From positions 1,345,501 through 1,409,500 of the forward strand of contig JACKIH010000003.1 of the NCBI GenBank assembly GCA_020638575.1: a stretch of DNA of 64,000 bases. The letters are read 5' to 3'. The notes under the pieces are model-generated. The model made no database searches, was not told where the DNA came from, and was given only the letters and a program-made list of their open reading frames with translations. The stretch is from Rhodospirillaceae bacterium (GTDB lineage: Bacteria; Pseudomonadota; Alphaproteobacteria; DSM-16000; Inquilinaceae). A program made the translations under genes and the position numbers. Positions 1 through 8,713 of this stretch are shown here, piece by piece; positions within the stretch are counted from its first letter, which is position 1; each line of letters begins with the position of its first letter.

Positions 1-128
1 GTGACGAGCAGGTCGGCGCCCTCGGCCGCCGCCTGGGCGCGGGCGGCGCGCAGCTTGGCGAGGTTGCCGGGCATGTCGCCCATCACCGGGTTCAACTGGG
101 CGATGGCAATGGAAAGCGTGTCGGTCAC
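1..128 (-). CDS. nadE: NAD+ synthetase (glutamine-hydrolysing), N-terminal fragment cut by window edge
   Basis: Reverse-strand reading from a GTG at 128-126 gives about 42 residues beginning MTDTLSIAIAQLNPVMGD and continuing with a GNLAKLRAARAQAAAEGADLL-type stretch. This is the start of the nitrilase-like glutaminase domain of glutamine-dependent NAD+ synthetases, which makes NAD from nicotinate adenine dinucleotide. The rest lies left of the window. It follows the nicotinate phosphoribosyltransferase gene on the same strand, 71 nt away, which fits an NAD salvage pair. The GTG start is inferred from where family similarity begins; no upstream ATG in frame is nearby. Another nitrilase-superfamily enzyme cannot be fully excluded from this short piece. 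Confidence 0.75.
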   Translation of the reverse strand, partial: MTDTLSIAIAQLNPVMGDMPGNLAKLRAARAQAAAEGADLLV

Positions 129-199
129 GATGCGGATCTCGGCTGCGGGACGAACGTGCGCCGCGGCATCGGCGCCGCCCCCATCAAGGCGCCCGGCAC

Positions 200-1357
200 T
201 TACCGACGCAACAGGAATTCCCGGCCCACCTTCACCCTGGGCACGCCGTCGTATTCCACGATGTCCATGGTGGCGTAGGTCTCCGACCATATCTCCGGCA
301 GGTAGCTGCCGGTGCCGATCACGTCGATCGGCGCTTCGGCCAGCGCCATCACCCGGCACTTGGCCGGCCCGAAGCCGGAGGAGGCGACGATCTTCACCGT
401 GTCGAACCCGGCCTCGTCCAGGCATTCGCGGGCGTGGTGCACGGCGGCGGCACTGACGCCGGTGCCGATCAGGTGGCGCAGCTCGGTTTCCGTGCGATAG
501 CCGCGGATCGCTTCCGGCACGTGGCGCTCCAGCACCGCATAGGACTTGGCGGGGTCGAGCCCCTCGCAGAAGCGGCTGCCCGGCGTGTCCAGCCGGATCG
601 ACAGGCGGCCGGCGGCGGCAAGATCGGGGAAGCGCCGGGCGACCGCCAGGGAATCGCTGATCTCCTGGCCGAAATAGTCCACCAGGGCGGTCAGCGGCAC
701 ATCGGGGTGGGTTTCGTGGAACAGCTCGCACGCCCGCACGGTGGAGCCGGCGTAGCCGATCAGCGCGTGCGGCATGGTGCCGAGCCCGCCGGGCTGGCCG
801 AAATAGGCGGCCGTGGCGTCGGTGGCGTTGCCGATGAAGCCCACCGCCCCGTGCTTGCGCCTGGCCCGGGCGGAGCCGACGCTGGCGGCATAGGCCATCA
901 GGTCGGCCATTTCCGTGCCGGCGCAGTGGCGCGCGTCCATGGCGAGGAACCCCACCTTGGGCAGGTCGGCGCACATGGAATAGGCGTTGGCGGCGGCCAC
1001 AGAGGCCGGACCGATCTTCTGCAAGAACAGCGTCTCGGCTTCCACCAGGTGCTGGAAGGATCCGGTGAGGTAGAGCAGCGGATCGCCGGCACCGACCCAT
1101 TTGCCTTCCGGATAGCAGAGGTCGACCTCGACCTTGGTGCCGCGCTCGGCGGCCAGCCGCTCCAGCCAGGCCAGCGCCAGCCGCGGAGCGGACACCACCG
1201 GGCGGCGCAGGAACACGGCGTAGGTCACCGGCATGTCGCCGTGGCGGGCGATCACCTGGCGGGTCCGGGTGAAGTAGACGTCGGTCCACTCCGCCAGCTC
1301 GGCATCGCCGGGGACCCGTTGCGAAACCGGCCGGCGGCCGCCCTCCTGCTGGTCCAT
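200..1357 (-). CDS. pncB: Nicotinate phosphoribosyltransferase
   Basis: The 385-residue product resembles the nicotinate phosphoribosyltransferase/quinolinate phosphoribosyltransferase fold. It shows a DVYFTRTR N-terminal motif, a central MDARHCAG segment, GFIGNATDATAAYFG, and a C-terminal VKIVASSGFGP...IDVIGTGSYLPE phosphate-binding region. It would convert nicotinate and PRPP to nicotinate mononucleotide in the cytoplasm. The start at 1357 is chosen because a GGGGGCAGG stretch precedes it; an in-frame ATG at 1378 is the alternative, and the longer open frame upstream overlaps the DAHP synthase gene and is spurious. It lies between DAHP synthase and the NAD synthetase start, all on the minus strand, which supports a role in NAD salvage. 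Confidence 0.88.
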   Translation of the reverse strand: MDQQEGGRRPVSQRVPGDAELAEWTDVYFTRTRQVIARHGDMPVTYAVFLRRPVVSAPRLALAWLERLAAERGTKVEVDLCYPEGKWVGAGDPLLYLTGSFQHLVEAETLFLQKIGPASVAAANAYSMCADLPKVGFLAMDARHCAGTEMADLMAYAASVGSARARRKHGAVGFIGNATDATAAYFGQPGGLGTMPHALIGYAGSTVRACELFHETHPDVPLTALVDYFGQEISDSLAVARRFPDLAAAGRLSIRLDTPGSRFCEGLDPAKSYAVLERHVPEAIRGYRTETELRHLIGTGVSAAAVHHARECLDEAGFDTVKIVASSGFGPAKCRVMALAEAPIDVIGTGSYLPEIWSETYATMDIVEYDGVPRVKVGREFLLRR

Positions 1358-1413
1358 GGCCTGCCCCCGATATCCCATGTTCGCGGGGCGAGCCGGCCGT
1401 TGGTGCCGGCCGG

Positions 1414-2799
1414 CTACTCCGCTGCCGCCCGCCGTTCCGCCGCGCGGCTGACGCGGGCCGCCCGCAGGTTCTCTGCGATCAGGAACGCCAGCTCCAGGGC
1501 CTGGGCGGCGTTCAGCCGCGGGTCGCAGGCGGTGTGGTAGCGCTGGCTCAGCGTGTGCTCGCTGATCGCCTGGGCGCCGCCGGTGCATTCGGTGACGTCC
1601 TCGCCGGTCAGCTCGAAATGCACGCCGCCGGGATAGGTGCCTTCCGCCCGGTGCACCTCGAAGAAACCCTGCACCTCCGCCAGGATGCGCTCGAACGGTC
1701 GCGTCTTAAAACCGCTCGACGACTTGACGGTGTTGCCGTGCATGGGATCGCAGGCCCACGCCACCGTGCGGCCTTCCGCCTGCACCCGGCGCACCAGGGG
1801 CGGCAGCAGGTCGGCCACCTTGTCCGAGCCCATGCGGATGATCAGGGTCATCCGGCCGGCCTCGTTCTCCGGGTTCAGCCGGTCGATCAGGCGAATCAGG
1901 TCGTCGCCGTCCAGGCTGGGACCGCACTTCAGCCCGACCGGGTTCTTGATGCCGCGGGCGAATTCCACATGGGCGCCGTCGAGCTGGCGGGTGCGGTCGC
2001 CGATCCACAGGAAGTGGGCCGACACGTCGTACCAGTCGCCGGACGTGCTATCGACGCGCGTCAGCGCCTCCTCGAACGGCAGCAGCAGCGCTTCGTGGGC
2101 GGTGAAGAACTCCGTCTCGCGCATCGCCGTCACGGTCTTGCCGGTGACGCCGCAGGCGGCCATGAACTGCACCGCCTCGTCGATGCGGTTGGCCATGTCC
2201 TCATAGCGCTCGCCCTGCGGGCTGCGGGCGACGAAGCCGAGGTTCCAGGAGTGCACCTTCTGCAGGTCGGCATAGCCGCCCTGGGCGAAGGCGCGCAGCA
2301 GGTTCAAGGTGGCGGCGGCCTGGTTGTAGGCCTGCACCATGCGGTCGGGCTGCGGCCGCCGCTGCTCCGCCTCGAACTCGAAGCCGTTGACGATGTCGCC
2401 GCGGTAGGACGGCAGCGACACGCCATCGATGGTCTCCATGTCGGCCGAGCGCGGCTTGGCGAACTGGCCGGCCATGCGCCCCACCTTCACCACCGGCAGC
2501 GAGCCGCCGAAGGTGAGCACCACCGCCATCTGCAAGAGCACGCGAAACGTGTCGCGGATCTTGTCGGGGTGGAATTCCGCAAAGCTCTCGGCACAGTCGC
2601 CGCCCTGCAGCAGGAACGCCTCACCGTTCGCCACCCGCGCCAAGTGCGCCTTCAGCGACCGGCTTTCGCCGGCAAACACCAGCGGCGGAAAGCGCTTCAG
2701 CGTCCGCTCGACCTGGCCGAGGGCGGCCGTGTCGGCATAGGTGGGCAGTTGCTGGGCCGGCAGGCTCCGCCAGCTTTCGGGGGTCCAGCGCTGGGCCAT
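1414..2799 (-). CDS. 3-deoxy-7-phosphoheptulonate synthase, class II
   Basis: A 461-residue class II (plant/Mycobacterium type) DAHP synthase, the first step of the shikimate pathway, joining phosphoenolpyruvate and erythrose 4-phosphate. Diagnostic segments are [17 protein letters not shown] at the N-terminus, the metal-binding cysteine in [43 protein letters not shown] and the terminal [14 protein letters not shown]. Length is normal for the class. The start at 2799 is supported by a GAGAGGTG ribosome-binding site just upstream; the longer frame to 2874 lacks similarity. It is divergent from the bufferin operon with about 270 nt between them. Confidence 0.95.
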   Translation of the reverse strand: MAQRWTPESWRSLPAQQLPTYADTAALGQVERTLKRFPPLVFAGESRSLKAHLARVANGEAFLLQGGDCAESFAEFHPDKIRDTFRVLLQMAVVLTFGGSLPVVKVGRMAGQFAKPRSADMETIDGVSLPSYRGDIVNGFEFEAEQRRPQPDRMVQAYNQAAATLNLLRAFAQGGYADLQKVHSWNLGFVARSPQGERYEDMANRIDEAVQFMAACGVTGKTVTAMRETEFFTAHEALLLPFEEALTRVDSTSGDWYDVSAHFLWIGDRTRQLDGAHVEFARGIKNPVGLKCGPSLDGDDLIRLIDRLNPENEAGRMTLIIRMGSDKVADLLPPLVRRVQAEGRTVAWACDPMHGNTVKSSSGFKTRPFERILAEVQGFFEVHRAEGTYPGGVHFELTGEDVTECTGGAQAISEHTLSQRYHTACDPRLNAAQALELAFLIAENLRAARVSRAAERRAAAE

Positions 2800-2950
2800 G
2801 ATCGGGCACCTCTCGGTGATCGGGCGCGGCCGTCCAGGCGCCGCCGCCGCAAACAACGGGGTATACATGCGCACGGTGCCGCCGTGCCACCGTTTTCGGG
2901 CGGTGTGCGACGCGCCGCGCGCGTCATGGCAGCGTTGTCGGGTAAACTCC

Positions 2951-2970
2951 CCGTCACACGCATGTGACGG
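2951..2970. promoter_or_regulatory. 20-bp perfect palindrome between aroG-type gene and bufA
   Basis: The sequence CCGTCACACGCATGTGACGG has 8-bp perfect arms around a 4-nt centre. It sits in the divergent spacer, about 98 nt before the bufA start and about 150 nt before the DAHP synthase start. This is consistent with an operator for a dimeric regulator, possibly of the metal-responsive bufferin operon. A transcript hairpin is the alternative. No regulator gene is adjacent, so the assignment is inference. Confidence 0.35.
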
Positions 2971-3067
2971 CGCGTCAGAGGACTGTCAATTCCTTCTGCG
3001 GCCAAGGGCCATAGACTTCCGGGCAGGCCCCAGACGGGGTGATGCAACCATCCGGGAGAGCCCAGCC

Positions 3068-3385
3068 ATGCCCCGCACACCATCGCGGCCCCTGGCCCGC
3101 CCCCTGTCCAACCCCCTCGGCATCGCCGCCGCCCTGGCCGGTGCCGTAGCCGCCGCCGCTGTCGCTCAGCCCGCCCAGGCCCAGGAGGGCCAGGAGCGCT
3201 GCTATGGCATCACGCGGGCCGGCGAGAACCTGTGCGAGAACGCCTTCCAGGGCCATAGCTGCGCCGGCCAGGCCACCCAAGACTTCCACGGCGGCGACTG
3301 GGTGCTGGTGCCGGCCGGCACGTGCGAGGAGATGCAGGGGGCGCTGGAGCCGTACGACGGCATCAACGACACCCCGCCGGCCTGA
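3068..3385 (+). CDS. bufA1: Bufferin precursor BufA1 (DUF2282), secreted metallophore peptide
   Basis: A 105-residue precursor with a signal peptide (charged start, Ala-rich hydrophobic stretch around residues 18-33, AQAQ cleavage region near 36-39) followed by a short mature domain. That domain carries four cysteines in the family pattern: RCYGI, LCENA, SCAGQ and PAGTCEEM. The [10 protein letters not shown] and [15 protein letters not shown] segments match BufA1/DUF2282 proteins. In this family the cysteines are modified by the MNIO enzyme BufB with its partner BufC, and the exported peptide binds copper or other metals. The ATG at 3068 follows GGGAG. It is the first gene of a four-gene operon; bufB starts 8 nt downstream. 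Confidence 0.9.
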   Translation: MPRTPSRPLARPLSNPLGIAAALAGAVAAAAVAQPAQAQEGQERCYGITRAGENLCENAFQGHSCAGQATQDFHGGDWVLVPAGTCEEMQGALEPYDGINDTPPA

Positions 3386-3392
3386 CGCCGCC

Positions 3393-4265
3393 ATGCCCGC
3401 CACATCCGCCACCATCCCCCGCCGCGCCGGGCTGGGGCTGCGACAGCCGCACATGGCGGATTTCCTGGCCGGCCCGCAGCCGGTGGCGTGGCTCGAGGTG
3501 CACAGCGAAAACCACCTGGCCGACGGCGGGCCGCGCAACGCGACCCTCGCCGCCCTGCGGCGGGACTATCCGGTGAGCTGCCACGGCGTCGGGTTGTCGC
3601 TGGGCTCGGTGGGCGGGCTCGACCGCACCCACCTTGCCCGCCTGCGCGCACTCCACGACTGGCTGGAGCCGGGGCTGGTGTCCGAACACATCGCCTGGTC
3701 GGTGGCCGAGGACGGTGCCTACCTGAACGACCTGCTGCCGCTGCCCTATACCGAGGAGGCGCTGGGCGTGCTCTGCCGCAACATCGACCAGGCGCAGACC
3801 GCCTTCGCCCGGCAGATCCTGGTGGAAAACCCGTCGAGCTACGTCACCTTCGCCCAATCCACCTTGGCGGAGTGGCAGTTCATCGCCGAGGTGATGGCGC
3901 GCACCGGCTGCGGGCTGCTGCTGGACGTCAACAACATCCATGTCAGCGCCCACAACACCGGCTTCGACGCCGACGCCTATCTGGATGCCGTGCCGCTTGG
4001 CGCCGTGGGGGAAATCCACGTGGCCGGGCACACGCTGCACCGGTTTACCGGCGGCGACCTGCTGATCGACAGCCACGACCGGCCGGTGTCCGATGCGGTG
4101 TGGCGCCTGCTGGCCACGGCGCTCGCCCGCACCGGGCCGGTGCCGGTGCTGGTGGAGCGCGACAGCGAGGTCCCGCCGCTGGCCGACCTGTTGGCCGAGG
4201 TGGCGGCGGCCCAGGCGCTGCTCGATCGCGCCGCCGAGACAAAGGCGCTGACCGATGCTGCGTGA
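3393..4265 (+). CDS. bufB: MNIO-family bufferin maturase BufB (DUF692)
   Basis: A 290-residue DUF692 protein of the multinuclear non-heme iron-dependent oxidative enzyme family, TIM-barrel fold. Family landmarks are [70 protein letters not shown] and PVLVERDSE; the conserved His, Asp and Glu residues in these are the expected iron ligands. It should oxidatively modify cysteines of the BufA1 precursor. The ATG at 3393 lies just after the bufA stop; longer open frame upstream reads through bufA in another frame. The 3' end overlaps bufC by 11 nt, which indicates translational coupling. Confidence 0.92.
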   Translation: MPATSATIPRRAGLGLRQPHMADFLAGPQPVAWLEVHSENHLADGGPRNATLAALRRDYPVSCHGVGLSLGSVGGLDRTHLARLRALHDWLEPGLVSEHIAWSVAEDGAYLNDLLPLPYTEEALGVLCRNIDQAQTAFARQILVENPSSYVTFAQSTLAEWQFIAEVMARTGCGLLLDVNNIHVSAHNTGFDADAYLDAVPLGAVGEIHVAGHTLHRFTGGDLLIDSHDRPVSDAVWRLLATALARTGPVPVLVERDSEVPPLADLLAEVAAAQALLDRAAETKALTDAA

Positions 4266-5052
4266 GGTGCAGCGCAGCGTCCGTACCGCCTTGCTGGGTG
4301 GCGATCCGGCAGCGGCCGAGGCGCTGGTGGCGGGCAACGCCGTCGCCGCCGCCGAGCGCCTGCTGGTCCACCGCAACAACGCCCAGCTTTCGCTGATCGG
4401 CGTGCTGGCCGCCGACTTTCCGGTAACGCGGCGCATCGTCGGTGCCGACTTCTTCACGGCGATGGCGCGCCAGTTCGTGTTCGCCCATCCGCCCTTGCGG
4501 CCGGAGCTGCTGGCCTATGGCGGCGAACTGCCGGACTTCATCGCCGGCTTCCCGCCGGCCCGCCCGCTGCCCTATCTGGCCGATGTGGCACGCCTGGAGG
4601 CGGCCGTGAAGGGGAGCTACTTCGCCGCCGACGCCGTCTCCCTCCGCCCTGCCGATCTCGCCGGGCTGCAGGACGAGGTGGCGGCGGAACTGGTGCTGGC
4701 GCTGCACCCCAGTGTGCGCATCGTCGCATCGCCCTTCCCGATCCTCACCCTCCACCGGGCGAACCGGGCAGACCGCGCGGCCGTCGGCCGGGTCGATACC
4801 ACGGCACCGGGCGAGACCGTTCTGGTGTCGCGCATCGCCGCCGAGGTCACCTTGGATGCCATCGGCCCCGGCGATGCCGCCTTCCTGACGGCCGTTGGCG
4901 CCGGCCGGCCGCTGATCGATGCCGCGGCGGCGGCCTGCCTGGCCGATCCGGCCTTCGACCTGCAAGCCAGCCTCACCCTGCATCTGGTCCACGGCACCTT
5001 TGCCGGCACCGGCAGCCGCGGGTGGCCGCACAGACAGGACCTGTCGCCATGA
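4255..5052 (+). CDS. bufC: Bufferin maturation partner BufC (DUF2063/HvfC family)
   Basis: A 265-residue protein with the DUF2063 N-terminal helical domain seen in HvfC/BufC proteins: [32 protein letters not shown] followed by [28 protein letters not shown]. The C-terminal half probably recognises the substrate. In the family it partners the MNIO enzyme and presents the precursor peptide for modification. It overlaps bufB by 11 nt and the DoxX gene by 4 nt, so it belongs to one transcript. No catalytic motif of its own is visible. Confidence 0.88.
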   Translation: MLREVQRSVRTALLGGDPAAAEALVAGNAVAAAERLLVHRNNAQLSLIGVLAADFPVTRRIVGADFFTAMARQFVFAHPPLRPELLAYGGELPDFIAGFPPARPLPYLADVARLEAAVKGSYFAADAVSLRPADLAGLQDEVAAELVLALHPSVRIVASPFPILTLHRANRADRAAVGRVDTTAPGETVLVSRIAAEVTLDAIGPGDAAFLTAVGAGRPLIDAAAAACLADPAFDLQASLTLHLVHGTFAGTGSRGWPHRQDLSP

Positions 5053-5543
5053 CCAGCGTCACCTCCACCCCACCGGCCGGCCGCTCCGGCGGCTTGCTCG
5101 GCCTCGTGTTCGGCGCCGGGCCGCTCGACCGGGTGGGCAGTGGGCCCGCCTGGGCGCTGTCGGCGGTGCTGCTCGGCGCCCGCCTCTACCTCGCCCTGCC
5201 CTTCTGGCGAGCCGGGCTGGTGCGCGTCGACCAATGGGCGGCCCAGTCCTACCTGTTTGAGCTGGTGCACCCGTTGCCCGGGCTGTCTCCCATGGCGGCG
5301 GCCTACATCACCACGACAGCCGAGATCGCGCTGCCGATCCTGCTGGTGCTGGGCCTGCTCGGCCGGTTGGCGGCCTTCGGCCTCGCCGCCATGGCCGCCA
5401 CCATCTACTTCGTGATCGGCGGCAATTTCGCCGTCGCGGACGAACAGTTTCCTTGGATGGCGGTGGGGCTGCTGCTCACCCTCACCGGTCCCGGCTGCCT
5501 CTCCATCGACCAGGCGATCCGCAGCTATCTGCTGCGCCGGTGA
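5049..5543 (+). CDS. DoxX-family inner-membrane protein of the bufferin operon
   Basis: A 164-residue membrane protein with about four hydrophobic helices. A DoxX-like core runs GARLYLALPFWRAGLVRVDQW, then helices around ITTTAEIALPILLVLGLLGRLAAFGLAAMAATIYFVI and WMAVGLLLTLTGPGCLSID. DoxX-family proteins often close bufferin and other MNIO operons; their exact role there is not settled and may involve redox or metal handling at the membrane. The ATG at 5049 overlaps the bufC stop (ATGA), which decides the start against a longer frame beginning at 5022. Confidence 0.85.
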   Translation: MTSVTSTPPAGRSGGLLGLVFGAGPLDRVGSGPAWALSAVLLGARLYLALPFWRAGLVRVDQWAAQSYLFELVHPLPGLSPMAAAYITTTAEIALPILLVLGLLGRLAAFGLAAMAATIYFVIGGNFAVADEQFPWMAVGLLLTLTGPGCLSIDQAIRSYLLRR

Positions 5544-5566
5544 GGGATCCGTGTGGAAGCGGTGCC

Positions 5567-5634
5567 GGCCCGTACCCCCGCCCGGTCACCCAAGCCATTG
5601 TAAAATACTGGGTGGCCGGGCGGGGGTGCGGGCT
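5567..5634 (+). repeat. Dispersed palindromic repeat (REP-like), copy 1
   Basis: A long hairpin: CCCCCGCCCGGTCACCCA at 5575-5592 pairs with TGGGTGGCCGGGCGGGGG at 5609-5626 with a single G-T pair. The stem extends outward through GGCCCGTAC and GTGCGGGCT. Related copies lie at 19651 and 24391 in the same orientation, each just after a plus-strand gene. Here it sits between the converging doxX and gor genes, where it could also limit read-through. Confidence 0.7.
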
Positions 5635-5665
5635 GGAACCGACCAGAATCGCGGCCCGTACCCCC

Positions 5666-7057
5666 TCAATCCGCCGCCAGGCCCTCTTCGTCCACGTCCG
5701 GGTCGGGCATCGGCGTGCGCATGGTCACCAACTCTTCGGCCGCCGTCGGGTGGATGCCGATGGTGCGGTCGAAATCCGCCTTGGTGGCCCCGCAGTTCAG
5801 CGCCACCGCCACGCCCTGCATGATCTCCCCGGCGTCGGGGCCGACCATGTGAGCGCCCAGCACCCGGTCTGTGTTGCGGTCCACCACCAGCTTCATCATG
5901 GTGCGCTCGTCGCGGCCCGAGAGCGTGTGCTTCATCGCCTTGAAGTCCGACTTGTAGACGTCGACCGCACCGAAGCGGGCGCGCGCTTCGGCCTCCGTCA
6001 GCCCCACGGTGCCGCAGGGCGGGGTGGAGAACACGGCCGTCGGGATATTCTCGTAGCCGACGCGGCGCGGCCGCCCGCCGAACAGGGTGTCGGCCAGGGC
6101 GTGGCCTTCGGCGGTGGCGACGGGGGTCAGGTTGATGCGGTCGGTCACGTCGCCCAGCGCGTAGATGTGCGGTACGGAGGACTGGAAATCGGCGTTCACC
6201 AGCACCGCCCCGTGCTTGTCCATGGCGACGCCGGCATCCTCCAGCCCCAGGTTGCGCGTGTTGGGCCGGCGGCCGACGGCGTAGAGCACGCAATCCACTT
6301 CCAGCACGTCCTCGTCGGTCAGTTCGGCCAGCAGGGTATCGCCCGAGCGGTCGACCCGCGCCACGTTGCAGTCGAACCTGAGATCGATGCCGCCCTTCAC
6401 CATCTCCATGGCGAGGCACGACCGCAGGTCGTTGTCGAAGCCGCGCAGGAACAGGGGGCCGCGGTAGATCTGGGTGACCTTCGATCCCAGCCCGTGCAGG
6501 ATGCCGGCGAACTCCACCGCGATGTAGCCGCCGCCGACGATGAGCACGCGCTCCGGCAGGCGGGGCAGGTGGAACACCTCGTTGGAGGTGATGCCGTGCT
6601 GGTGGCCGGGATGGTCCTCGGGGATCACCGGCCAGCCGCCGGTGGCCACCAGGATACGCTCGGCGGTCACCCGCGTTTCGCCCATCTCGATGGTGTGGGC
6701 ATCGGCCAGCCGAGCGCGGGCATCGAAGATTGTCACCCCGGCGCCGTCCAGGAGGCGGCGGTAGATGCCGTTCAGCCGGGCAATCTCGGTGTCCTTGTTG
6801 GCGATCAGGGTGGCCCAGTCGTGGCGCGCACCGTCCACCGTCCAGCCGAAGCCGGCCGCATCTTCGACGTCGTGGGCGAAATGGGCGGCGTAGACCATCA
6901 GCTTCTTAGGCACGCAGCCGACATTGACGCAGGTGCCGCCCATGTAGCGGTCCTCCGCCAGGCCGACGCGCGCGCCATGGGTGGCGGAGATGCGGGCCGA
7001 CCGCACCCCGCCGGAACCGCCGCCGATCACGAACAGATCGAAGTCGTAGCTGGCCAT
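5666..7057 (-). CDS. gor: Glutathione-disulfide reductase
   Basis: A 463-residue FAD/NADPH disulfide oxidoreductase. It shows the FAD-binding GGGSGGVRSARISATHGARVGLAE, the redox-active GGTCVNVGCVPKKLM dithiol, the NADPH-binding LIVGGGYIAVEFAGILHGLGSKVTQIYRG (with an Arg after the second strand, typical of NADPH users) and the C-terminal GIHPTAAEELVTMRTP catalytic His-Glu motif. It would reduce oxidised glutathione in the cytoplasm. The start at 7057 is preceded by CAGGAGCGG; the frame extends to 7102 without similarity. It converges on the bufferin operon across a REP hairpin. Confidence 0.94.
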   Translation of the reverse strand: MASYDFDLFVIGGGSGGVRSARISATHGARVGLAEDRYMGGTCVNVGCVPKKLMVYAAHFAHDVEDAAGFGWTVDGARHDWATLIANKDTEIARLNGIYRRLLDGAGVTIFDARARLADAHTIEMGETRVTAERILVATGGWPVIPEDHPGHQHGITSNEVFHLPRLPERVLIVGGGYIAVEFAGILHGLGSKVTQIYRGPLFLRGFDNDLRSCLAMEMVKGGIDLRFDCNVARVDRSGDTLLAELTDEDVLEVDCVLYAVGRRPNTRNLGLEDAGVAMDKHGAVLVNADFQSSVPHIYALGDVTDRINLTPVATAEGHALADTLFGGRPRRVGYENIPTAVFSTPPCGTVGLTEAEARARFGAVDVYKSDFKAMKHTLSGRDERTMMKLVVDRNTDRVLGAHMVGPDAGEIMQGVAVALNCGATKADFDRTIGIHPTAAEELVTMRTPMPDPDVDEEGLAAD

Positions 7058-7221
7058 AGGCACCGCTCCTGCCAGGTTGCCGCCGGGCGCTTTGCGCCCC
7101 ACATCCGAGAGACCGTCTTACACATGGGGTCCCCGCGACGGAACGCATCGGTCGCGGTATACTCCATGCGCCGCCCTCATGGCCGGCCGCAGAGCCTCCA
7201 GGCCGCAACCGGGAGATGCCC

Positions 7222-7563
7222 ATGCCTCCATTCAATCCGCTGCCGCCGCTGCCCAACGCGCCGCCCCGCCGCCCCGCGGCCGCCGAGGACCTGGGCGCGC
7301 CCGACGCCACCGCCCTGGCGGAGGAAAAGGTGCGCGAAAGTGCCGACGTGGTGATGGTGCTGAGCGAGGCCGTCCGCGACCTGGAAGCGAAATACCTGCG
7401 GATCGCCTATCAGATCAGCCGCGGCATGACCGGCCGGGCGAGCAGCTTCGAGGACATCCCGGAGATCGACGACATGGTGCGGGCACGCAGCAACCTCGAC
7501 AACATGGCCGCCGCCCTGGAGCGGGCAGAGCAGGCACTCACCCGCTTGTCGGAGGGTCGCTAG
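7222..7563 (+). CDS. Small helical protein of unknown function with proline-rich N-terminus
   Basis: A 113-residue protein: a Pro-rich leader (residues 1-25) followed by acidic and charged helical sequence with EEKVRESADVVMVLSEAVRDLEAKYLRIAYQISRG and a second helix RARSNLDNMAAALERAEQALTRL. No signal peptide or membrane segment is seen. I do not recognise the family. The ATG at 7222 is preferred over 7216 because GGGAG ends at 7215 and only the second start leaves room for it. Codon use and absence of stops in a GC-rich frame support a real gene. Confidence 0.6.
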   Translation: MPPFNPLPPLPNAPPRRPAAAEDLGAPDATALAEEKVRESADVVMVLSEAVRDLEAKYLRIAYQISRGMTGRASSFEDIPEIDDMVRARSNLDNMAAALERAEQALTRLSEGR

Positions 7564-7705
7564 GGTCCAACCCCGCCCCCGCACCCGGCAGCGCGCTGCC
7601 TGCCATGCCCCAGCGCACCACACGTCGGCGAGCCCCAATCTTGACAGCACCACCCTCCGTCCGGACTCTGGCGGCCGTGGTGCACCAGCGAAAGACAGCC
7701 CCCAA

Positions 7706-7945
7706 ATGAGCGACGTCGTTCAAGAGCTTTACGAGAAGGCCGAAGCGTACTCCGAGAAGTACAGCGATCAGGAGCTGTACGACTACCTGCTGACCCTCGC
7801 CAACAAGCTGGAGCAGGCGGAGATGGTGCGCCACCACTTCGGCTACTTCCTGATGCACGCCAAGGCCGTCTGCCCGTACGACGCGCGGCCGCGCCACTTC
7901 CAGGAAGCACTGGACCGGGCGGAGAAGTTCCTGAAGCAGCCCTGA
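7706..7945 (+). CDS. Small conserved-looking protein of unknown function
   Basis: A 79-residue, tyrosine-rich and charged protein starting MSDVVQELYEKAEAYSEKYS and ending EKFLKQP. It is predicted mostly helical, without signal peptide. A PYDARPRHFQEALDRAEKF stretch looks like a conserved element. Function unknown. The Shine-Dalgarno region is weak (GAAAGA). It sits between the previous small gene and the converging COQ9 gene. Its natural amino acid composition, unlike the Arg/Pro/Ala-rich shadows here, is the main argument that it is real. Confidence 0.65.
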   Translation: MSDVVQELYEKAEAYSEKYSDQELYDYLLTLANKLEQAEMVRHHFGYFLMHAKAVCPYDARPRHFQEALDRAEKFLKQP

Positions 7946-7978
7946 GGGCGGCAGCCCGTTCGCCGGCGCGCGGCCCGT

Positions 7979-8713
7979 TCAGACGCCGCCGACCGCGCGG
8001 CGGCGCAGTTTGGCCGCCGCCCGCCACGGCGCTTCGGCGACTCGGCCCAGCACACCGGCGCGGCCGGCCAGCTTGCCCAGGCGCGTCACCTCGGCCAGCC
8101 GGCGGCGGAGGAAGCGGCGGGTGGCCGCGTGGTCCTCGCTGCTGTCTCCCAGCCAGCACACCAGCGTCTTGCCCAGCACGCTCAGCAGCAACAACCGCTT
8201 GGTGTAGTGGTTGAAATCGGTGGCGGTATCGCCGCACGCACGCCAGATGCGGTCCACCGTACGTACGGCCGCACGGGTGCTGCGGCTGCCCACCCGCGGT
8301 GCCACCACCAGCACCAGGCCGCGGCGCACAGCTTCCTTGTGGGGAGCAAGTGCATCCAACCGTGCCATCACCGCCATCTCCACCCGCTCGGTCACGCCGT
8401 GGGCGTGGAACGCTTCGCCCTCGGCCTCCAGGGCCGCCAGCATCTGCCGGTCGGCCCAGTCATGCAGGTGCAGCACCACATCCTCGATGCCGTCGGGGAA
8501 GGCGGCCACCAGCAGGGCGGAGTCGGTGCCGGTCATGCGTGCGGCATCGGCCAGCGACCGGTCGGTCCAGCCGTCGAACGCCACGTTGATCATGACCTCT
8601 TCCAGGAGGCGGTCGCGCAGCGCGGTCAACGCGTCGTCCATGCCCTCGCCGGTCTCTGGGTCCGGGATCGCGTCGTCGGGAGTCGCGTCGTCGGAGATCG
8701 CGTCGTCGCTCAT
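7979..8713 (-). CDS. COQ9-family protein (ubiquinone biosynthesis)
   Basis: A 244-residue COQ9/TetR-fold protein, the family once named for being divergent from rpsU. The body begins MDDALTALRDRLLEEVMINVAFDGWTDRSLADAARMTG and contains DAADRQMLAALEAEG-like and FNHYTKRLLLLSVLGKTLVCWLGD segments that mark the lipid-binding C-terminal region. Family members bind isoprenoid lipid and assist the COQ7 hydroxylation step. The first 25 residues are acidic repeats built on DDA and D-A-I, encoded by short tandem DNA repeats. Its ATG overlaps the def stop by 4 nt, so the two are coupled, and the pair is divergent from rpsU, a conserved alphaproteobacterial arrangement. Confidence 0.85.
   Translation of the reverse strand: MSDDAISDDATPDDAIPDPETGEGMDDALTALRDRLLEEVMINVAFDGWTDRSLADAARMTGTDSALLVAAFPDGIEDVVLHLHDWADRQMLAALEAEGEAFHAHGVTERVEMAVMARLDALAPHKEAVRRGLVLVVAPRVGSRSTRAAVRTVDRIWRACGDTATDFNHYTKRLLLLSVLGKTLVCWLGDSSEDHAATRRFLRRRLAEVTRLGKLAGRAGVLGRVAEAPWRAAAKLRRRAVGGV

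Noticed and set aside
5453..7354. Plus-strand open frame opposite gor
   Set aside because: Gor is certain on the minus strand. The opposite frame is low-complexity and starts inside doxX.
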